Shown here: one piece after another, positions 33,775 through 48,700 of the stretch
How the letters are laid out: each line of letters begins with the position of its first letter
How positions within the stretch are numbered: the stretch's first letter is position 1
Assembly (NCBI RefSeq): GCF_040436345.1
Contig: NC_133223.1
Coordinates: 30,243,493 to 30,307,492 of the forward strand
From: Pagrus major
Taxonomy: Eukaryota; Chordata; Actinopteri; Spariformes; Sparidae
Reading direction: 5' to 3'
DNA: 64,000 nt
The notes under the pieces: model-generated
Told to the model about the DNA's origin: nothing
The model's database searches: none
Seen by the model: the letters and a program-made list of their open reading frames with translations, nothing else
Program-made: the position numbers and the translations under genes

Positions 33775-36700
33775 CTATAAAGTATCTACTTCTTTAAGCT
33801 CTAAAGGCCTCAGCTTCAGCAGAGCTTCCGCTTCCTCGTCTGTAGAAGGGACGTCAGATAGGTGTTGGAGAAACGGTCGTCCGTGGATGCAGGTCCGGCC
33901 GTTCTCACCGAGCTGCTGTTCCATCCTGAGCATGGTTTCCTCCACGTCTTCCCGAGATAAATTTGTGGGCAACTGACGGGCAAGTCGTACGGCTTCCCCC
34001 TGCAACAGAAACTCAGATATTTAATGAAACGAACAAACAAAGATAAAGATAGAGTAATGTCATTTTTAAACATGGACTTTGTCAGAAATGGACAGAATTC
34101 GAATGTCGCTCCAAAACTGTAGGGGGCAGCATAACCGCTAACTGCTGCTCAATATACTCTTTGATGTAGCGATCTTTGGCTGGGGTGACTATCGCTGCTT
34201 TTAGCAAGTAGCTCAGTTAGCCATGGAGCTAAATGGCCCTTATTAGCAGACAGGAAACCGCCCACACTGCAACCTCAGATCACGGGAGGGGCAGCGTCCG
34301 AGATCGACGAGGGTCAGCTTGACGACAGGGGATGCAGTAAGGAGGCGATTTACAGCTGCTCTAACCAGAGCGTAGAGTCAGAATATTTCCACTTCTTACT
34401 CTGTGAATTGAGGATTTATTTCACCAAACCAAAAGTGACTGTGAGAAAACAATTTTAGTTTATGTCAGTTTGAATGAAGTGTGTTTTATGATGAGTTAAT
34501 GATGCAGTTAAGCTCGTCTTAGTTCGGCGAAAGAGAGAAACTTGATTTCAGACAGTGTGTGGTTGTATTTTCTGTTTAGTAAGAGAAACAGGTGTAAAAC
34601 ATTTCCTTTCATGACATTTTGTGAGTTAATTTGGTTGATTTATTAAACTCTTAAATAATCTTCAAGCTGAAACTATAAGGGGTATCACGCTATCACCTCT
34701 TGTGGTACAAAGTGGTATCACGAGACAGGACGGGCTAGCTGGTCAGCGTGCTAACTTCAGTAGATATCTCTGCAACAGAGTACAAAGCGCTGCTGAATCT
34801 TCACATTCTGTTCAGCTCATGTTTTGAATTCTTTACACTGAAATTCTGGACACACTTTACAAATTAACCCCTTTAATCTCTTCGTAGCATCTCTCACTTG
34901 TAGGTAGTTTGTCACTTTAAGTGGCCGGCACTCTTTCACGGTCGTGGCCTTCCTGTGCAGAACTGCAGCGAGGATCTCCCTGAGGTCCTCCACGCCGAGG
35001 AAAGGCACGTAGTCTGCCATTGCCGTCACTTCCAGATGTCTCTCGGCTGACGTGAGGCCTGGCCAAAACAAGCAGAAAACAAGGATTAATATACTCCAGA
35101 CGCTACTACTATCTCCAGGAAAGAATAATAAATAAATATTGTGGTTTACGGCCGGACTCATGACCAAGTCAAACAAGCGAAGGGCCAAATGGAGTGTTAA
35201 ATGACTAATAGAAGCCCCAGCAGACTGGAAGGAAGTTGTCTTGTAGGGTGGAAGAATGATAGCTTCTCATTTCGTGAGGAAATACTGCAAATCATGCACA
35301 ATTTATATTTCTGATACACGACTTTGGATGCAAAATGAAAACAAAAAAACAAAAAAACAAAAAACCTGGAGAAGTAGAGACAGTTATAAAATTTCATACA
35401 TATTTCTGTGCTGGTTGTGTTGTCTGTGTAAGACTGCATAAAATATAAATGATGTAGAGAGCAACAACTGACAGGAAAAAATGTCCTTATTGTAATAGCA
35501 GAATATTTAACTCCTTACACATATTTGTTTGTGTTTTTGCCAATGTTAAAATCTACGACTCTGTAGTATCACGCTATAAAACAAACAGTATATCACATGT
35601 TAAACAATCCTAACAAAAACAGAAGATCTGCAGCACAGATTGTGCAATGAAACCATCTCGTATGTGCCGCTAACTTCAGTCCCATGCACACCCACCGAGG
35701 CTGGCAGTGCCAAATGAAAATTCCTCGAATTTCTTAAAGGGCAACCATTCTCATCACCTGCACACTGGGGTACGAACCCACTGTGAGACCACTCTGTCGG
35801 GCAGAGAGCCAATGTCAACTGAGGTGAACCGTTCCAGCAACAAAAACAACCGACACTCACAGGACACGTTATACTCTTTGCAAACGAACGGAGAAAATAA
35901 TGTCACGATAGCGACGAAGAAGCTGGAAAAAGCACAAGTTCAAGAGTAGGTTTATCTTTGGATTGTGTTTATGATTTGTATTCACTTCATTTATTATATG
36001 TTAAACTACACTGATGAATACTGTGATCAGAACAATCAGTCAATCTATGAGCGATCAATATCAGAACCACAAGTGTGATCTCCCTAAAAAAACAACTGCT
36101 TTGTCCATTTATTTGCATATCTTATACGAGCTGCACTTTACTCACTAACTTACTAAAATTTCATGTCACGATTATCCCGGCCAAAATAATTACGATTCAC
36201 AAAATTATCCAGATAATCATCAAATACGCTTTAAATGCTTCAAATGGCCCTAAAACAAATAGGTCTGACTTCAGTATTGATATCTTGGTGCTCTGACAAA
36301 ATATTAACACAATATTAACAAGATTTCTGATCAATAATCATCAGTAATGTGGATATAATGACTAAATAGGTAAAGGAAAGTAATAGAAGAAGTAGAAGAG
36401 TTTAGAAAATTACATCGCTTTACTGTAATACAGCCTGAAATATGTGCTTAGGTTCAAAGATAACTTGTCACAGACTCCATGTGTGAATAAAGGTCCTGTG
36501 GCTGTGTACCTATGCTGAGTGATTAAAGGATAATTCCACCAATTTTGCACATTAAAGTGTGTTTACAGGTCTTGGGGAGTACTACTGCATATGTGAAAAA
36601 AGTAGTACAAAGCCTTTTGTGGCTCCAGAGGAAGCTGCATGTAATCTGATATATTACCTCCATTGATGTCACTCAGTGGCCAAGTTGCATTGTGGGTAAT

Positions 36701-39700
36701 GTAGGCACCAAGTTACATAAAGCAGACCACTGGCATTGCACTCCTTTAACACTGTTGGACTCCAGAGCAGAACCAGAGATATCACCTTTTTATTCCAATG
36801 CACTTCCTTTTCAAAACCTGGTGCCTACATTACCCACAATGCAACTTTTCACATATGCAGTAGTACTCCCCAAGACCTGTAAACAAACACACAGTTATCC
36901 TTTAACTTGTCATAACATGTCAAAGGTATAATTAAAGTTGTCATGATCCATTTATAAGAATAAAACGTTTTTAAATAAATTAATTGATTGTTTGAACCTT
37001 TATCTCATATCTCTTAAGATTTACAATTTTTCTATTTCCTCATGCAGTCAACAAATTTCTTGAGGAACGGGAATATTTTGTTTTATCCACAACTAATCCC
37101 ATACAAAGAAATAATTGCCTGTAATCCAGTTAGTCGTGACTGTATGTTTGACATTTCTAAGTGACTGGTGAACTATGACATTAATGATTGCAAACAGCTC
37201 GAACATTTTGTTAACTAAAACTAGACAATCCATGAGACCTTTAAACAGCGTGACTCTAAAAATAAGAAAGGCTTGTTCTCTGATAGTTGTAGACCTGTTA
37301 CATCGTACTATGGCGCCTATGTTTACGTCCCTGTTAGCATTATTCTGCTACAGTACGACTGCGTTACAGCCTGAAATTTTATTCCCAATGTACCTGGAGT
37401 GAGATGGATTTTAAAGCCATTAGCAACAAGCCTGGGATCGGAGAAGAAGGCCCCTCCGTCCAGCTCAGGACTTTGTTTCTCCATGTTGCACAAAGCCTCA
37501 GTATATTCAGCCCCCCCTAGACTTCTAGAAAAGAGAGACAAGAAGATGTTTAAAATACAACATTAGTGTATTTTCAGACATTAGATAAGCCTCTCAAACA
37601 TATATGTGCTGCGTGTAAAGAAATTGGATGAGTGTGCAGTTTTTCCACAAAGAAAACAAATGTCATTTTTCTGGTGAGAGGTGAGTGATACGTTACCCAT
37701 CTGTTAACTGTATAGGGTTCTGCAGACTCACTGCTGGAAGTATATTATTCTCTAGGAGTCTCTTAAACAGCAAGGCTTCCTCCACTCGAAATGGGTTTAA
37801 CAACATGAGCCTCTGACCACATAAAATGACCCAGGCGCTCTGAGAGGCCAGCCGGTTTACAAGACAGAGGCCCCGTGGCACTGCGCTGCTCTGGGATGAA
37901 AGGCGCTGGAGCTGCAGCCGAAGGGAAGGCACGCTGCAGGGGAGGGGCAGCGAGGGCTTCGGTGCCGTCGCGGTGCTCCTGCTCTTCTTCTGGGGCTGTG
38001 CGGAGAAGAGCTGGTCCAGCAGCTTCTGGTTGGACAGCGGGGCTTTTCGTTTCTGGCCCTGTGCGTGGACCCTCGGTGAGATCATGCTCGTCTCTGCGGG
38101 GCCTTCAGCAGAGGCCAGCTTGGTCCTTTGGTCGTGGTGTTCCAGGTGTTTTTTTGCCTTCTCCTCATACCTGCAGAGCACAACCAAGACTTTTAGAGTC
38201 ACAGTGACAGTAGTGACAGGTAAAATACCACTGTGGGCTAGTAAATCTAGAAATTCACTTCCCCGACCAGGCAAGTGGTAAAAAATTCAACACTGGAGCC
38301 CGACCGATATATCAGTTGGCTTATCACAGATATATCGGTATTGCTCGGGATAATTTCTAGTTATTAAATTCCCATTGATGTTGACCATTTTAGTGCACAG
38401 ATGTCATTTTAAACGATAAAAATATCCTGCCTCCATTACACAAGTGTTTGCTAAACACATTTGAGGAATCATTGCCAAAAATCTTTGCATATCAGCCGAT
38501 ATGTCAATATCAGAATTTGTTTTACTCTCTTAATATCGGCATCAGCTCCAAAAATCAAAAATCGGTCAGGCTCTATTAAAAACACATTGTTTTTTGCGGA
38601 GCTGATAATGATGATGTTGCTGAGGAGTGAACCATCTCACCTCTTATTGGATACAGAAAATGGCATATAGCACAAGTTGCAAGAATTTTATTGCTTTTCA
38701 TCTTTAACACACAGTCTCCTTGTTCTGATTCATTTACTTATATAAAGATTAAAACATTTAACTTTAAATCCACTTCAGGCAAGTCCTGAAGGATGTGCCA
38801 GTTTGTTGGCCGCCTGATTATTATTATTGTTTCATCATCAATGTACACAATTAAAGAAGAAAGAAGTTTAGAAGAAAAAATAACCCTGATGATGTCACCA
38901 GGGTTATTTTGGGTTGTGGTTTTGAACATTTTTAACAAAAACACAGCTTTTCAAATAGGAGACAGAAGTTGTGGGCATTTTGGAGGCAGTGGGATCTAAT
39001 GAAAGTTGCCACTTCAGACTTTGATTTTGATCCTTCTCTTGTCAATCCTCCAACTTTATGGAAGTGTAACACTAAATCTCTGGAGTAACCCTTTAATTTC
39101 TATATAATGTATGGTAGCTGTTTCAACGGCACTGAAATTACTATATTTTAAAACGTATTTAAGATTTGCCTCATACTCAAATTGTAACCTGTTGATAACC
39201 TCCTTTAATGTTTGTGTAGCTCAGCTGCTAAGCTGCCATCTGTTGTTGTCTACTTAAACATATTACAGTTTGTTCTAAAATAAGAGTTTAGATTCTGAGT
39301 ACAACCTCGGTCCCACTGTACATGCAGAGGACATGTTGGGAGTTGGAGATATATATATAAATATACAGGGTGCCTTCCTCAGCGAAACAGTTATTTGCCA
39401 ACTCATGTTTCCATAGATCTTCATATGTTAAGCATTAGGGCTTACACTTCAGCACCCCATTATTCAAATAACCTGCTCTGTGAACTTGTGTAAGTGAAAT
39501 TCCTAGAAGTTGGTGTGCCACTTAACAGTGGCGCTGAAAGGAGCCAAGTCCTCGCCACGTCTTATTTCATGTTTCATGACGGCAGGGCCAGATGTCTTTT
39601 TCCATACACTCGTCCATACCTTATATAAGGCCCCAACTACTGCTGATACACAGTTTCCAACTTTGCAATTACTTTAAATTGGTATGCAGTAATCTAACAT

Positions 39701-42700
39701 AATTGGGTTGAAGTGCCTTCAGCGCAGTATAACGGAGTTATTCCATGATGCTACTGGCTGAGCTCTGACGTGTCCGTGTGCATCTGGACCACTTTAGGTA
39801 GTAATGACTACGTGACATGATTTACCTCACTTCTTATTTCACAATTGGTTCTGACGCAATGAAAATGACTTAAAAGTTAACAGTTACTCATGGCCTGTGT
39901 GTGTTGTGCTCTCTGACCTGTTAATATCACCGTTTTATAAATGATTGTCATGTGTTTCGATCTCAGAGTTGAATCAGAATCAAACATCTTGAGTCTTTAG
40001 GATGACGCACTATTTTTTCCCTTGTTTGTTTGTTTTTTAAATAACTCCATCCCCGTCTTACCTTCATTAATGTAAATCCTTTGACTGTAGGGGGGGAGCA
40101 GGGGTCAAACACAAACACTCATTACCTCCATCTGTACCTGCGCCAAATCTGGTCCTGACTAGCCAACTATGTGTCACTCCTCATGCCACTTGTGAAGTAA
40201 GTGTGTAGGTGAGACTTTAAATGGTCAAAGGGACTCGTGTGAACCTGGAAACATTTAGAGATTACATTTTTGTTGGGATTTCTAATCAGAGATCCGGAAA
40301 TATAGACTGTATATGAAGATTAACTCATGTCAGTAAGTGTCTCTTAAATCTTGTCATAGTTTCATCATGAACATGATTCCCACAACTTCTTAAACATCTA
40401 ATTCAAGGACTTTCCATGCCTAAATCCCTCAAATTCAAGGACTCAAATAATGAATAATGGTCAGAACATCTTTTTGCAGAATCTTATGATGTGTAGTGCA
40501 CAACTGCAGGAGACACACATACAAACAGCGAAACATATTAACTAATGTTAAATAAAAAATGAAAATAAATCTTTCGATGACCCACGTACTGTATATTTAT
40601 GTCTACTTTCAAAAAGACTTAAGTTTTCACAAACTTTCAAGCAGGGTAGTATTTTGTTTTTAATCGTATTGACAGATATTGTGATTCTGATATGATTCAC
40701 CACAGTTGGGAATGATATTTAAATAACGATTAAAATCATGATGATGTGACATTTGTTGGGGTCTGAACCAAACAAACATGTTTTCTTACATCTGGAGAAC
40801 AAGATTTGTGGACCAGGCCATCTCTGCAGCTCTACAGTACTTCATCATAAAGCTGTCTGTCACACATTTTACTTTACAAACAAGGACCCATTGGGACCTT
40901 GTATGATTGGACTACTGAATGTATGGGAAATAAATAAAAATGTCAGTGGGTTTAATATTAAATACATGTTCAATAAAATCTTCTCTCTATCTATCTCTGG
41001 ATAGATGGCATTCTCTGGAAATAAGAGGACATTTCGACATCAGTGATACCTGTTGCACTGCGGGAAAACTCATCTACCCAAACCCCTATTAGACACAGTT
41101 GTCTGGAAATTAGAAACACAGCTCATATCAACAAAATTTCCAGACTAGACCTTTCACATGCGACTGACAGGTCAGACTTTCCCCCCTCTCTCTGCCCTGC
41201 AAAAAACAAGACGTGGAAACAACTGCTTGGAAAGGTGAAGGTCTGGAAACTCACTTCTTACGGTCTTCCTCCCTCAGATTTTTCCACCTCTCGTGGACGG
41301 CGTCGCTGATATCCTGCAGGCTGGCTGTGGGTTTCTCCCTCAGGACCTCGGCTCTGGCCTCCTTCTCGAACAGGGCGGCGGGAGACAGCGGTGCCCTCAT
41401 GGCGCGGTTGCTGATCAGGTCGTAGGCCGTCAGAGCAGCACGCTTCTCCGTGATGGCGTTGAGCATCTTTTTGTTTGAGCTGCTCGGACTCTTGACTTCA
41501 TCTGAGTCGGGGTGATTGTTCTTTGAAGGTTGGTGGATTCTGACGGGCTGAAGGGGTTCTCCTGATACGGGGTCGGTCAAAGCCGTCCCCCGGCTCCAGT
41601 CCTCAGCTGATAACTGGTCTTTGGTTGTCTCTGCACCTGAAGCGGTATCGTCCTCGAGTCTCTCGGGAGACTTGTTTGCTGAACCCGTTTCTGCTGTCTG
41701 ATCATCACAGAGAGAAAAGTTAGACTCCAGTCCTGCTGGGATCTGGTTGACAATCCAGTCCTCTGCTATAGAAGAAGAGCTGGTGTTTGGGGTCTCAGGG
41801 TCCAGTGCAGCATCAGTTCTTACGGCTGTGTCACCATGTTTAGGTGCATCTTTGAGGAGGTTACCACTGTGGTTGCTGAGATCAACATCCGTCTCTAAAA
41901 TTTCTTCACTGTCCAGTCGGGAAGCGTCAGTCTGTAAAGAACTAGACGGCGAGGGAGACTTTTCATGGACGAGCTGCTTCTCAGCTGGAGGGTCATCACG
42001 AGGCCGATAGCCATAGAGAGAAACCAGAAATGCCTCTACTGCGGTCAGGACAGCCTCCTAAATGTAAAAAAACTTGACGTTAAACAGAATTTAATTTCCA
42101 GTCACATCTGTCCAGGCTCGGGTTGTATAGCTACCTTGTCCTGAAGAAGAACCTGAGTCTTGTCTGGCGTCAGATTGACGTCGACTGAAGAGGGTGGCAC
42201 TGTAACTTTGAGCATGAGGATGGGATAACGGTTTCGGGCTGAGTCATCCGGATACTGAGCGGTGTAGTGTTGACGCAACAACTGACATAAAATGAAATGT
42301 CATTAGATACAAAACAAGTACTTCTTGTATAATATTTGCTGTTTGGAGTTATTTAAAATGACTCTACCTTCATTATATCTTTATGGTGGACGGGTCTGTT
42401 GTTGATGAATATAAATGTTTTGTCAGGATTTGATGAGCTTGTCGAGGAGTGATCTGCTCCAGGTTTTGGAAAAAAGCCCTCTAAAACAATCTGAAATAAA
42501 TAAATAAATAAATAAAATATACATTAAGGTAAAATCACACTACATAACAAGCAACAGTCGTAATTAGGGATGAATGATATGGATTCTTTTCAGCCAATAA
42601 CGATGAGATAACTGTTCATAACTGGAGCCTGACCGATATTTGGATTGGCAGATATCCGCAAATCACAGATATATCAGTATCGGTGGATTTGATGTCAATT

Positions 42701-45700
42701 TCAGCTCATATGAAAACTTTTTAAAAAACACAATGCAGGAAAAGATGCTTGTGGTGATTTATATTTATTCAATTTCCAGTGTTGTTTACTGTTTCAGTTC
42801 ACTGACGTCACACAAATCTTTGTGTTAATCTGTTTGACCTATATGGGATCTAAACAGGAAAATGTTACGTAAACAAAATCAGCCTCTCTTCCCGACTGGT
42901 CAGCTTTCGAATCAGTAATGTCGTTCCGTACCCGTGTACACTTGTGTGTATGCACACTAGTTGGTTTGGGGTCCGCCAATATACACACAGAAGAGGAAGC
43001 AAACACTTGCATCATCAACACGTATCATAGCAGTCAACTTCCATATATTGGTACAGTTGCTTTCACACCTGATGTGAACCGCACCCGAGTATACATGAAC
43101 CGTACTCGAGACCCCCTTTTCAAGGACTCGGGCACTAATCAAACAAACTGGAATTTGGGGTCACTCAGATCGGGGTCCAGGTTCCCTGATGTGAACGCAT
43201 CCTACAGTTCCCATTAACGGGTCAATAAATCCAGCCCGATATGTGCCATGCATCCTGAGTTGTCATAATGGACTGAATTTGGCAGTGAGTTTCCTGAAAT
43301 GAGACCTTCATGCTTGTGCAAACATTTTTCAAACTGACATGCTCAGCAGCTGGCTGACATTACATAAACTTTACGATCATTACATTTTCAATTAGGATGG
43401 CACGGTTGATCCACTCCACTGACAGCTGCACAGCTGGGAACAGAGCCATTAGTTCTGGTTGTGCACAAACAGGCACCGGTCACAGCATACTAACTGTACA
43501 TACACAGCGTAATGAGGAGGATCAGTGAACAACTCCTTTACATGTTTGATGTCTTAATATTAAACTTCTTTTCACTGTAAATTGTGAAACAATCAAGAAA
43601 GACAGTGAGACGTTTGAGTTTGTGTTTCGATATGCAGCCTCCACCGTGCGCACGCCCAACCAGCTGGTTAAAATGTGCATCATACATGATGACCTTTCAC
43701 CCAGAATCCCGCCAGAGGCAGTTCTCATGAGCTGAAATTGATGACTCGACATAAAACTGAACAATTGCACTTAAAACTGTAAGCTTGTAAGAAATTATGG
43801 AAAGCTATTAATGTTCTACAGATTGCAAGCGGAATAGCTCCGCTTTTCTTTTCTTTTTTTCCACATGGCCTCGGGCTCATTATTAGCAGCAACGCACGCC
43901 AATGAAGTTAATAAATGAACTGCGGTTTCAGGTCGGGGCACATATGCTTCTCTCTATTTCTGCTCATTAGGGTCACTTTATGAGAGCACGAATGGCACCT
44001 CTGGCCCCAAAGGGCCGCAGCTATTTGTAGTCATGCTGCCAAAAACGAGTGTCACATTTTGTTCTGCAGAGGAATAGCTCTCACAACTCTCCCCGAGCGA
44101 GGCCCCGGTGAAATTGTCAACCTGGTTCCCTTGATCACTAAGCTTTGGTCTTGGGGACAAAGAGGAGAAAAGTTCTCTTTCATTGCTACAGGGAGTCAGA
44201 GGAAAAGGTGAAAGGTTGTTCTCATAAGTGGGCACCAAAGTGCTGCAGCAAAATAACAACAACAAAGAGGAAAATGAGAGAGAAACGGGGTGAAAAGGGC
44301 TGCTCCATATCTGTCAGACTAAATTAGTTGGGAGCCTGGCAGCAGGTACGAGCCACATGACACCTACCGTGACCAAGCAGAAAGTTACCGCTCGACAGTA
44401 ATTCAATTACGATCAGCACCGCAAAGCTTAGCTAACAAAAAGCACTCACTCTTCATCAGGAAAGAACTCAAGAGAAAAGGGCAAGAGAAATAGTTGGCCA
44501 GCCACCAACTGACCACATTCGCTGGCTTCAGACCAGGCGTTCATGATGAGGTGATTAGCTCACGGTCAAGTATAACGTGCATGCTCTCATTTGCTCTGCA
44601 GAAAGGATCCATCTTAACTTGGCATTTAATGCAACACTGACAGCTCAAATTAGACCTAAAGAAAACACATCAAACTGCGTCACTGAGTCATCGTCATGTG
44701 GTTCTTAGTGCAACTTTTTCAAGCATGTTGTCGGAGTCCTTATTTTCCATGAGGTGTCACAAAATGAGTAAGAGAAAAGAGACTGTTCAGAAACATTCCT
44801 GAGACAAAAAATAAATCATTATTTCAAACCACATGTCACATTAGGGCTGAAAGATATGCAAAAAATATCATTTTGGCAGACTTTGCGACAGCGATATGAC
44901 TAACGTTTTTAGTGGAAATGGTAAATTTAGCATTTCATTTTCACTGAAAAAAAAAAAGTTAAATTGTTGAATCTGTACCAAACAAGAGGAGTCTGTTCCC
45001 TGACATCTGGAGAATGAGACCTGAGGTCAGGGAACATCTGTATTAGAGCCAAACTGGTATGATCAGCTGATATTGGCAGAGATACATCAGTATCGGCATA
45101 CATGCTCTCCAATATGTGGCGATATGAAAACTTTGTTTTTATTGAGATTATAACACAGAAAAAGATGCTTGGATTATTATCAATATTATATCATTTCAGT
45201 CAACAAAGTTTAAAATAGCTCGTCTCTGTTACATATTTCTGTCACAAGTGTTTGATGAACACATTTGAGGGATCATCATTAGGCTAGGAGGCATGGCGGT
45301 TCCTCCACTAATCAGAAGGTCGGTGGCTCAATCCCTCAGTCCAGATTGTACGTCAAAGTGTCCTTGGGCAAGATACTGAACACCAAATTTCATGTGATGG
45401 CTGCACTTTGGTGCGAGTGTGTTTGTGAATGGGTGAGTATAAAAATATTGTGGGGCGCTTTGAATAGGAAGTGCTGTATCGTGCCTGATCAGAAGAAGAA
45501 AAGAAGAAAAACACAATGTAAATCCAGCCCAATTCAGTGATTTACATGCTCCATTTGGCCACACAGCAATTTCGACAATAATTTAATATTACTGTAATTT
45601 TTAAATATATTTTCGGGGCACATTTTTGCCTTTATTGGGCCGTGAAAGTTAAGGATGCAGACAGGAAATGGGAAGAGAGAGAGAACGGGGTATGACATGC

Positions 45701-48700
45701 GAGAAAGGTTGACAGCTGGAGTTGAATCAATGAGGTTATATTGCATGTGCTTGTTAGCATTTGGCTAACAGGGGGCTCTGTGATTTCGCTAATATTTTGA
45801 TTAACTGTTCAGCACTATTTGATTTGAATCTGTTCTGATAATGAGACAAGAAATTAAATGCTGCTTCAGGATGGACTGTGTGACAACGAGCTTTATTAAG
45901 GCTGCACGTGTGTGATCAACTGCCAGAATGGCTCCATAATGAAGGGCAGAGGGACATGAGAGCCACAGTTTGAGAGCACAGAGTGCAAGGTGTGTGCACG
46001 AGGCGGGAGGTGTAGCTGTGCCAGCTCAGCCGTGATATGTGGCCGTGATGTTCATCCGTCAGAGTGCACTGCGCTCCACGCGGTCTCTGCATCATTTAAG
46101 ATGTTCAAAGGTGACTTTGTCCAGCTGATTAACGGTCCATGTGGAACAATAAAAATAACAGCTGATCATGAAACCAGAAGCCTGATAATGTGAGCTACAC
46201 ATACAGTATGTGAAATTATGTATTTACTCATGCACATACATGCTTTCTGCCCTCAGTGCATGAAAACTAAAAAGAAATCTGTAACAAACAAACTCTAAAA
46301 GTCATGATTTTGCAGAATTGCTCCATTTCTCTCTCATTCTGCATTTTTCCCCTTAACTAACCTCTGGTTGCTCCTGGTGATGGTGGCAGGGGAGCAGGTT
46401 GGCAACGGCGCTGGGCCCCAGCGTAGCAATGAGGGCACTTCTGTGATCGGCCACCTTGGCCTTCTGCCAAACCACCACCTGCAACAATATGACACCAGTC
46501 AACTTCCATGAGTCCACATCAGGCGAATCGCACTGCATAAACACCTGTCAAGATAGTAACTGGGCCACGGAGCCGCCAGCGTAACTGGAGGTCTTACATT
46601 TTGTTTCTGCGAAAAACTTATATTCCTCTGAGAACAACTTGTTTATTCAGACACGAAAATATTAATATTTCTGAGTTTGAATTTCTTCTCCAAAAACTGC
46701 ATAGTGCCCCTTTAATGTTCAAAACTTATGCTTTAGATATAAAAACATGGAAGAGTAGTTGGTGCCAAAGTAAAATGAATGGTTATACACTCTTCACCAT
46801 TATTTTAGATCTGCTCTGCAACAACTTGCCGTGAAAAAAGTGATAAAAATAATATCAAATTTTAGGGACTTTGCAATGACAATACTGATCCAAAAACATT
46901 TAGTTTCTACTGTCATGTTTTGTTTTTAATGCTACATTCAGTAACTTGACTCATGATTATGTTCCTAATAATTAATCTACATCATTTTGGGATCACGTCA
47001 GATCAGAAAACATTTTAGGAACAAAATATGTTGACACCCGTGTGTGGGCTTGTAGTTTGTGTCCACCGGTGAATATATCTCCCGGGTGTTGATTTCTAAA
47101 AGCATGCACTCCGTTGCAGGGCATGTCTCTGCTATTAAATACGCAATTTGGCACATGTAAACGGATCACTCCTGTAAACAGTTCCTGAAGAAGCTGTGAA
47201 ACACGACACAGGCCAAATAGCAGAGTTGGAGATAAAGGATAGGGGCAACTGAGTGCTGATTGTACAAAATAGGGTTCACTACCCTCCCCTGACAACCTCC
47301 ATTTCTATGAAAGTTATATGGCGTTCGAGTGGCCCCTCCGTGACCCGAGCACCTATACACTTCTGTGTACAAACCGGCTGCAGCCTGTAACTGAATCTGG
47401 GGTTAAGTCCGCAGCTGTGTTCAGCAACTTACTCAGGCGTCATAATCAGCCAAATCACAGTTCACAGTCAGCCATATTTGTGTTTGGGGCACCTGACAGT
47501 TAGCTGTGGTGGGAACGAGCATTGAGGGATGGAAATGTCTAATTGCTGAATAAGTCCCACGGCTGATTAATCTAATGTTATGTAATGGAACAATCTGAAA
47601 CTACTGCCGTTTTTATTGTGCAACCTTGTGCAGCCGAGGAGACGGCTGATAAAAAGTAAGCAAACATAACGGGTCTAAAAAAACTGCTAAAAAAACACAA
47701 TTAGTGAGTTTTTTGTTATTTAAACCAAAAACATGCAACTTCAGTGTAACTCCGATGAAAACTGATGACTGATGTTAAATTTTTTCAAAATAAAGTCAGT
47801 GAGTCTGGACGTTGTTTAATATGACGCATTGCTTTGCTATGTGTGTTGATTATATTTAATTAAGCTGACAACATCAACAATCAAGTTGTTATTTGACTGT
47901 TTCCATTTGCTAATGGACATTTACACCTATTCAGACACTTTAACTGCAAAATAGTCCCATTTTTTAAAGATGGAAGTAAAACATAACTATTATTACTGAT
48001 AATTATCACTAATCATTTATTTGTAGAGTGACTGTGAGTAGTTGTAATGATAATGCACACATGTTAAAGGCTCTTAATTGGCAACGAGTCAAACATTTTA
48101 TTTGTTTAAGACAACATATTGTAGATTTAGGGTCACCTATCAGCTGTATAGTTTCAAAGTACAGACTGATTTTTTCTAGGGATGTGTGCGATTAGTCGAC
48201 AAGTCAATTAAATGTTGCTACCCTTGCTAGTCTGCAGGAAAAAAAACTAGTCTGCAAACTTTTTCAGGTTTTATTTTCACCTGTTTTTATTTGTTTGTTT
48301 GTATGTCAGCAGGATTACGTAAAAACTACTGAACAGATTTCCATGAAACTTGGATGGAGGATGAGTCTCGGCCCAGAATAGACCCCATTAACTTTTGGTG
48401 CAGATCCGAATTAAGGGACGGATCCAGGAATTTTTTCTCATTGTCTTTAAAATTGTGACAGGGAGCATTTTTCAACATTTTCGTGGATCTTGATGCAAAA
48501 AAATCAGCATCAGCCATAGTTGGCTGGTGTCTGTAAGAGAGGACAATTTGATGTGAATCTAAGTAAAAATCTGGATCTGGTGGATTTAAACATGTTTCAT
48601 TTGATATTGGATTACTGTTGGGACTTGGCGGAGGTATGCACTCTACTGAGTGTCGTTGTAGTTATTTCATAAATGAACACATTTAAGTTACATATTGACA

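Larger units (their letters stand above)
42520..46361. other. PMS1 intron interior with several repeats
   Basis: No exon seen. Contents: 'GACCGATAT' repeat copies at 42623-42840 and 45045-45300; a stretch at 43065-43205 with near-duplicate ends ('cctgatgtgaacc' and 'cctgatgtgaacg'); and the repeat at 45286-45545. Confidence 0.5.

Noticed and set aside
45286-45545. tRNA-derived SINE with functional polymerase III promoter
   Set aside because: The sequence matches a fish repeat by phrase, but I could not place convincing A and B boxes, so it is listed only as a repeat.
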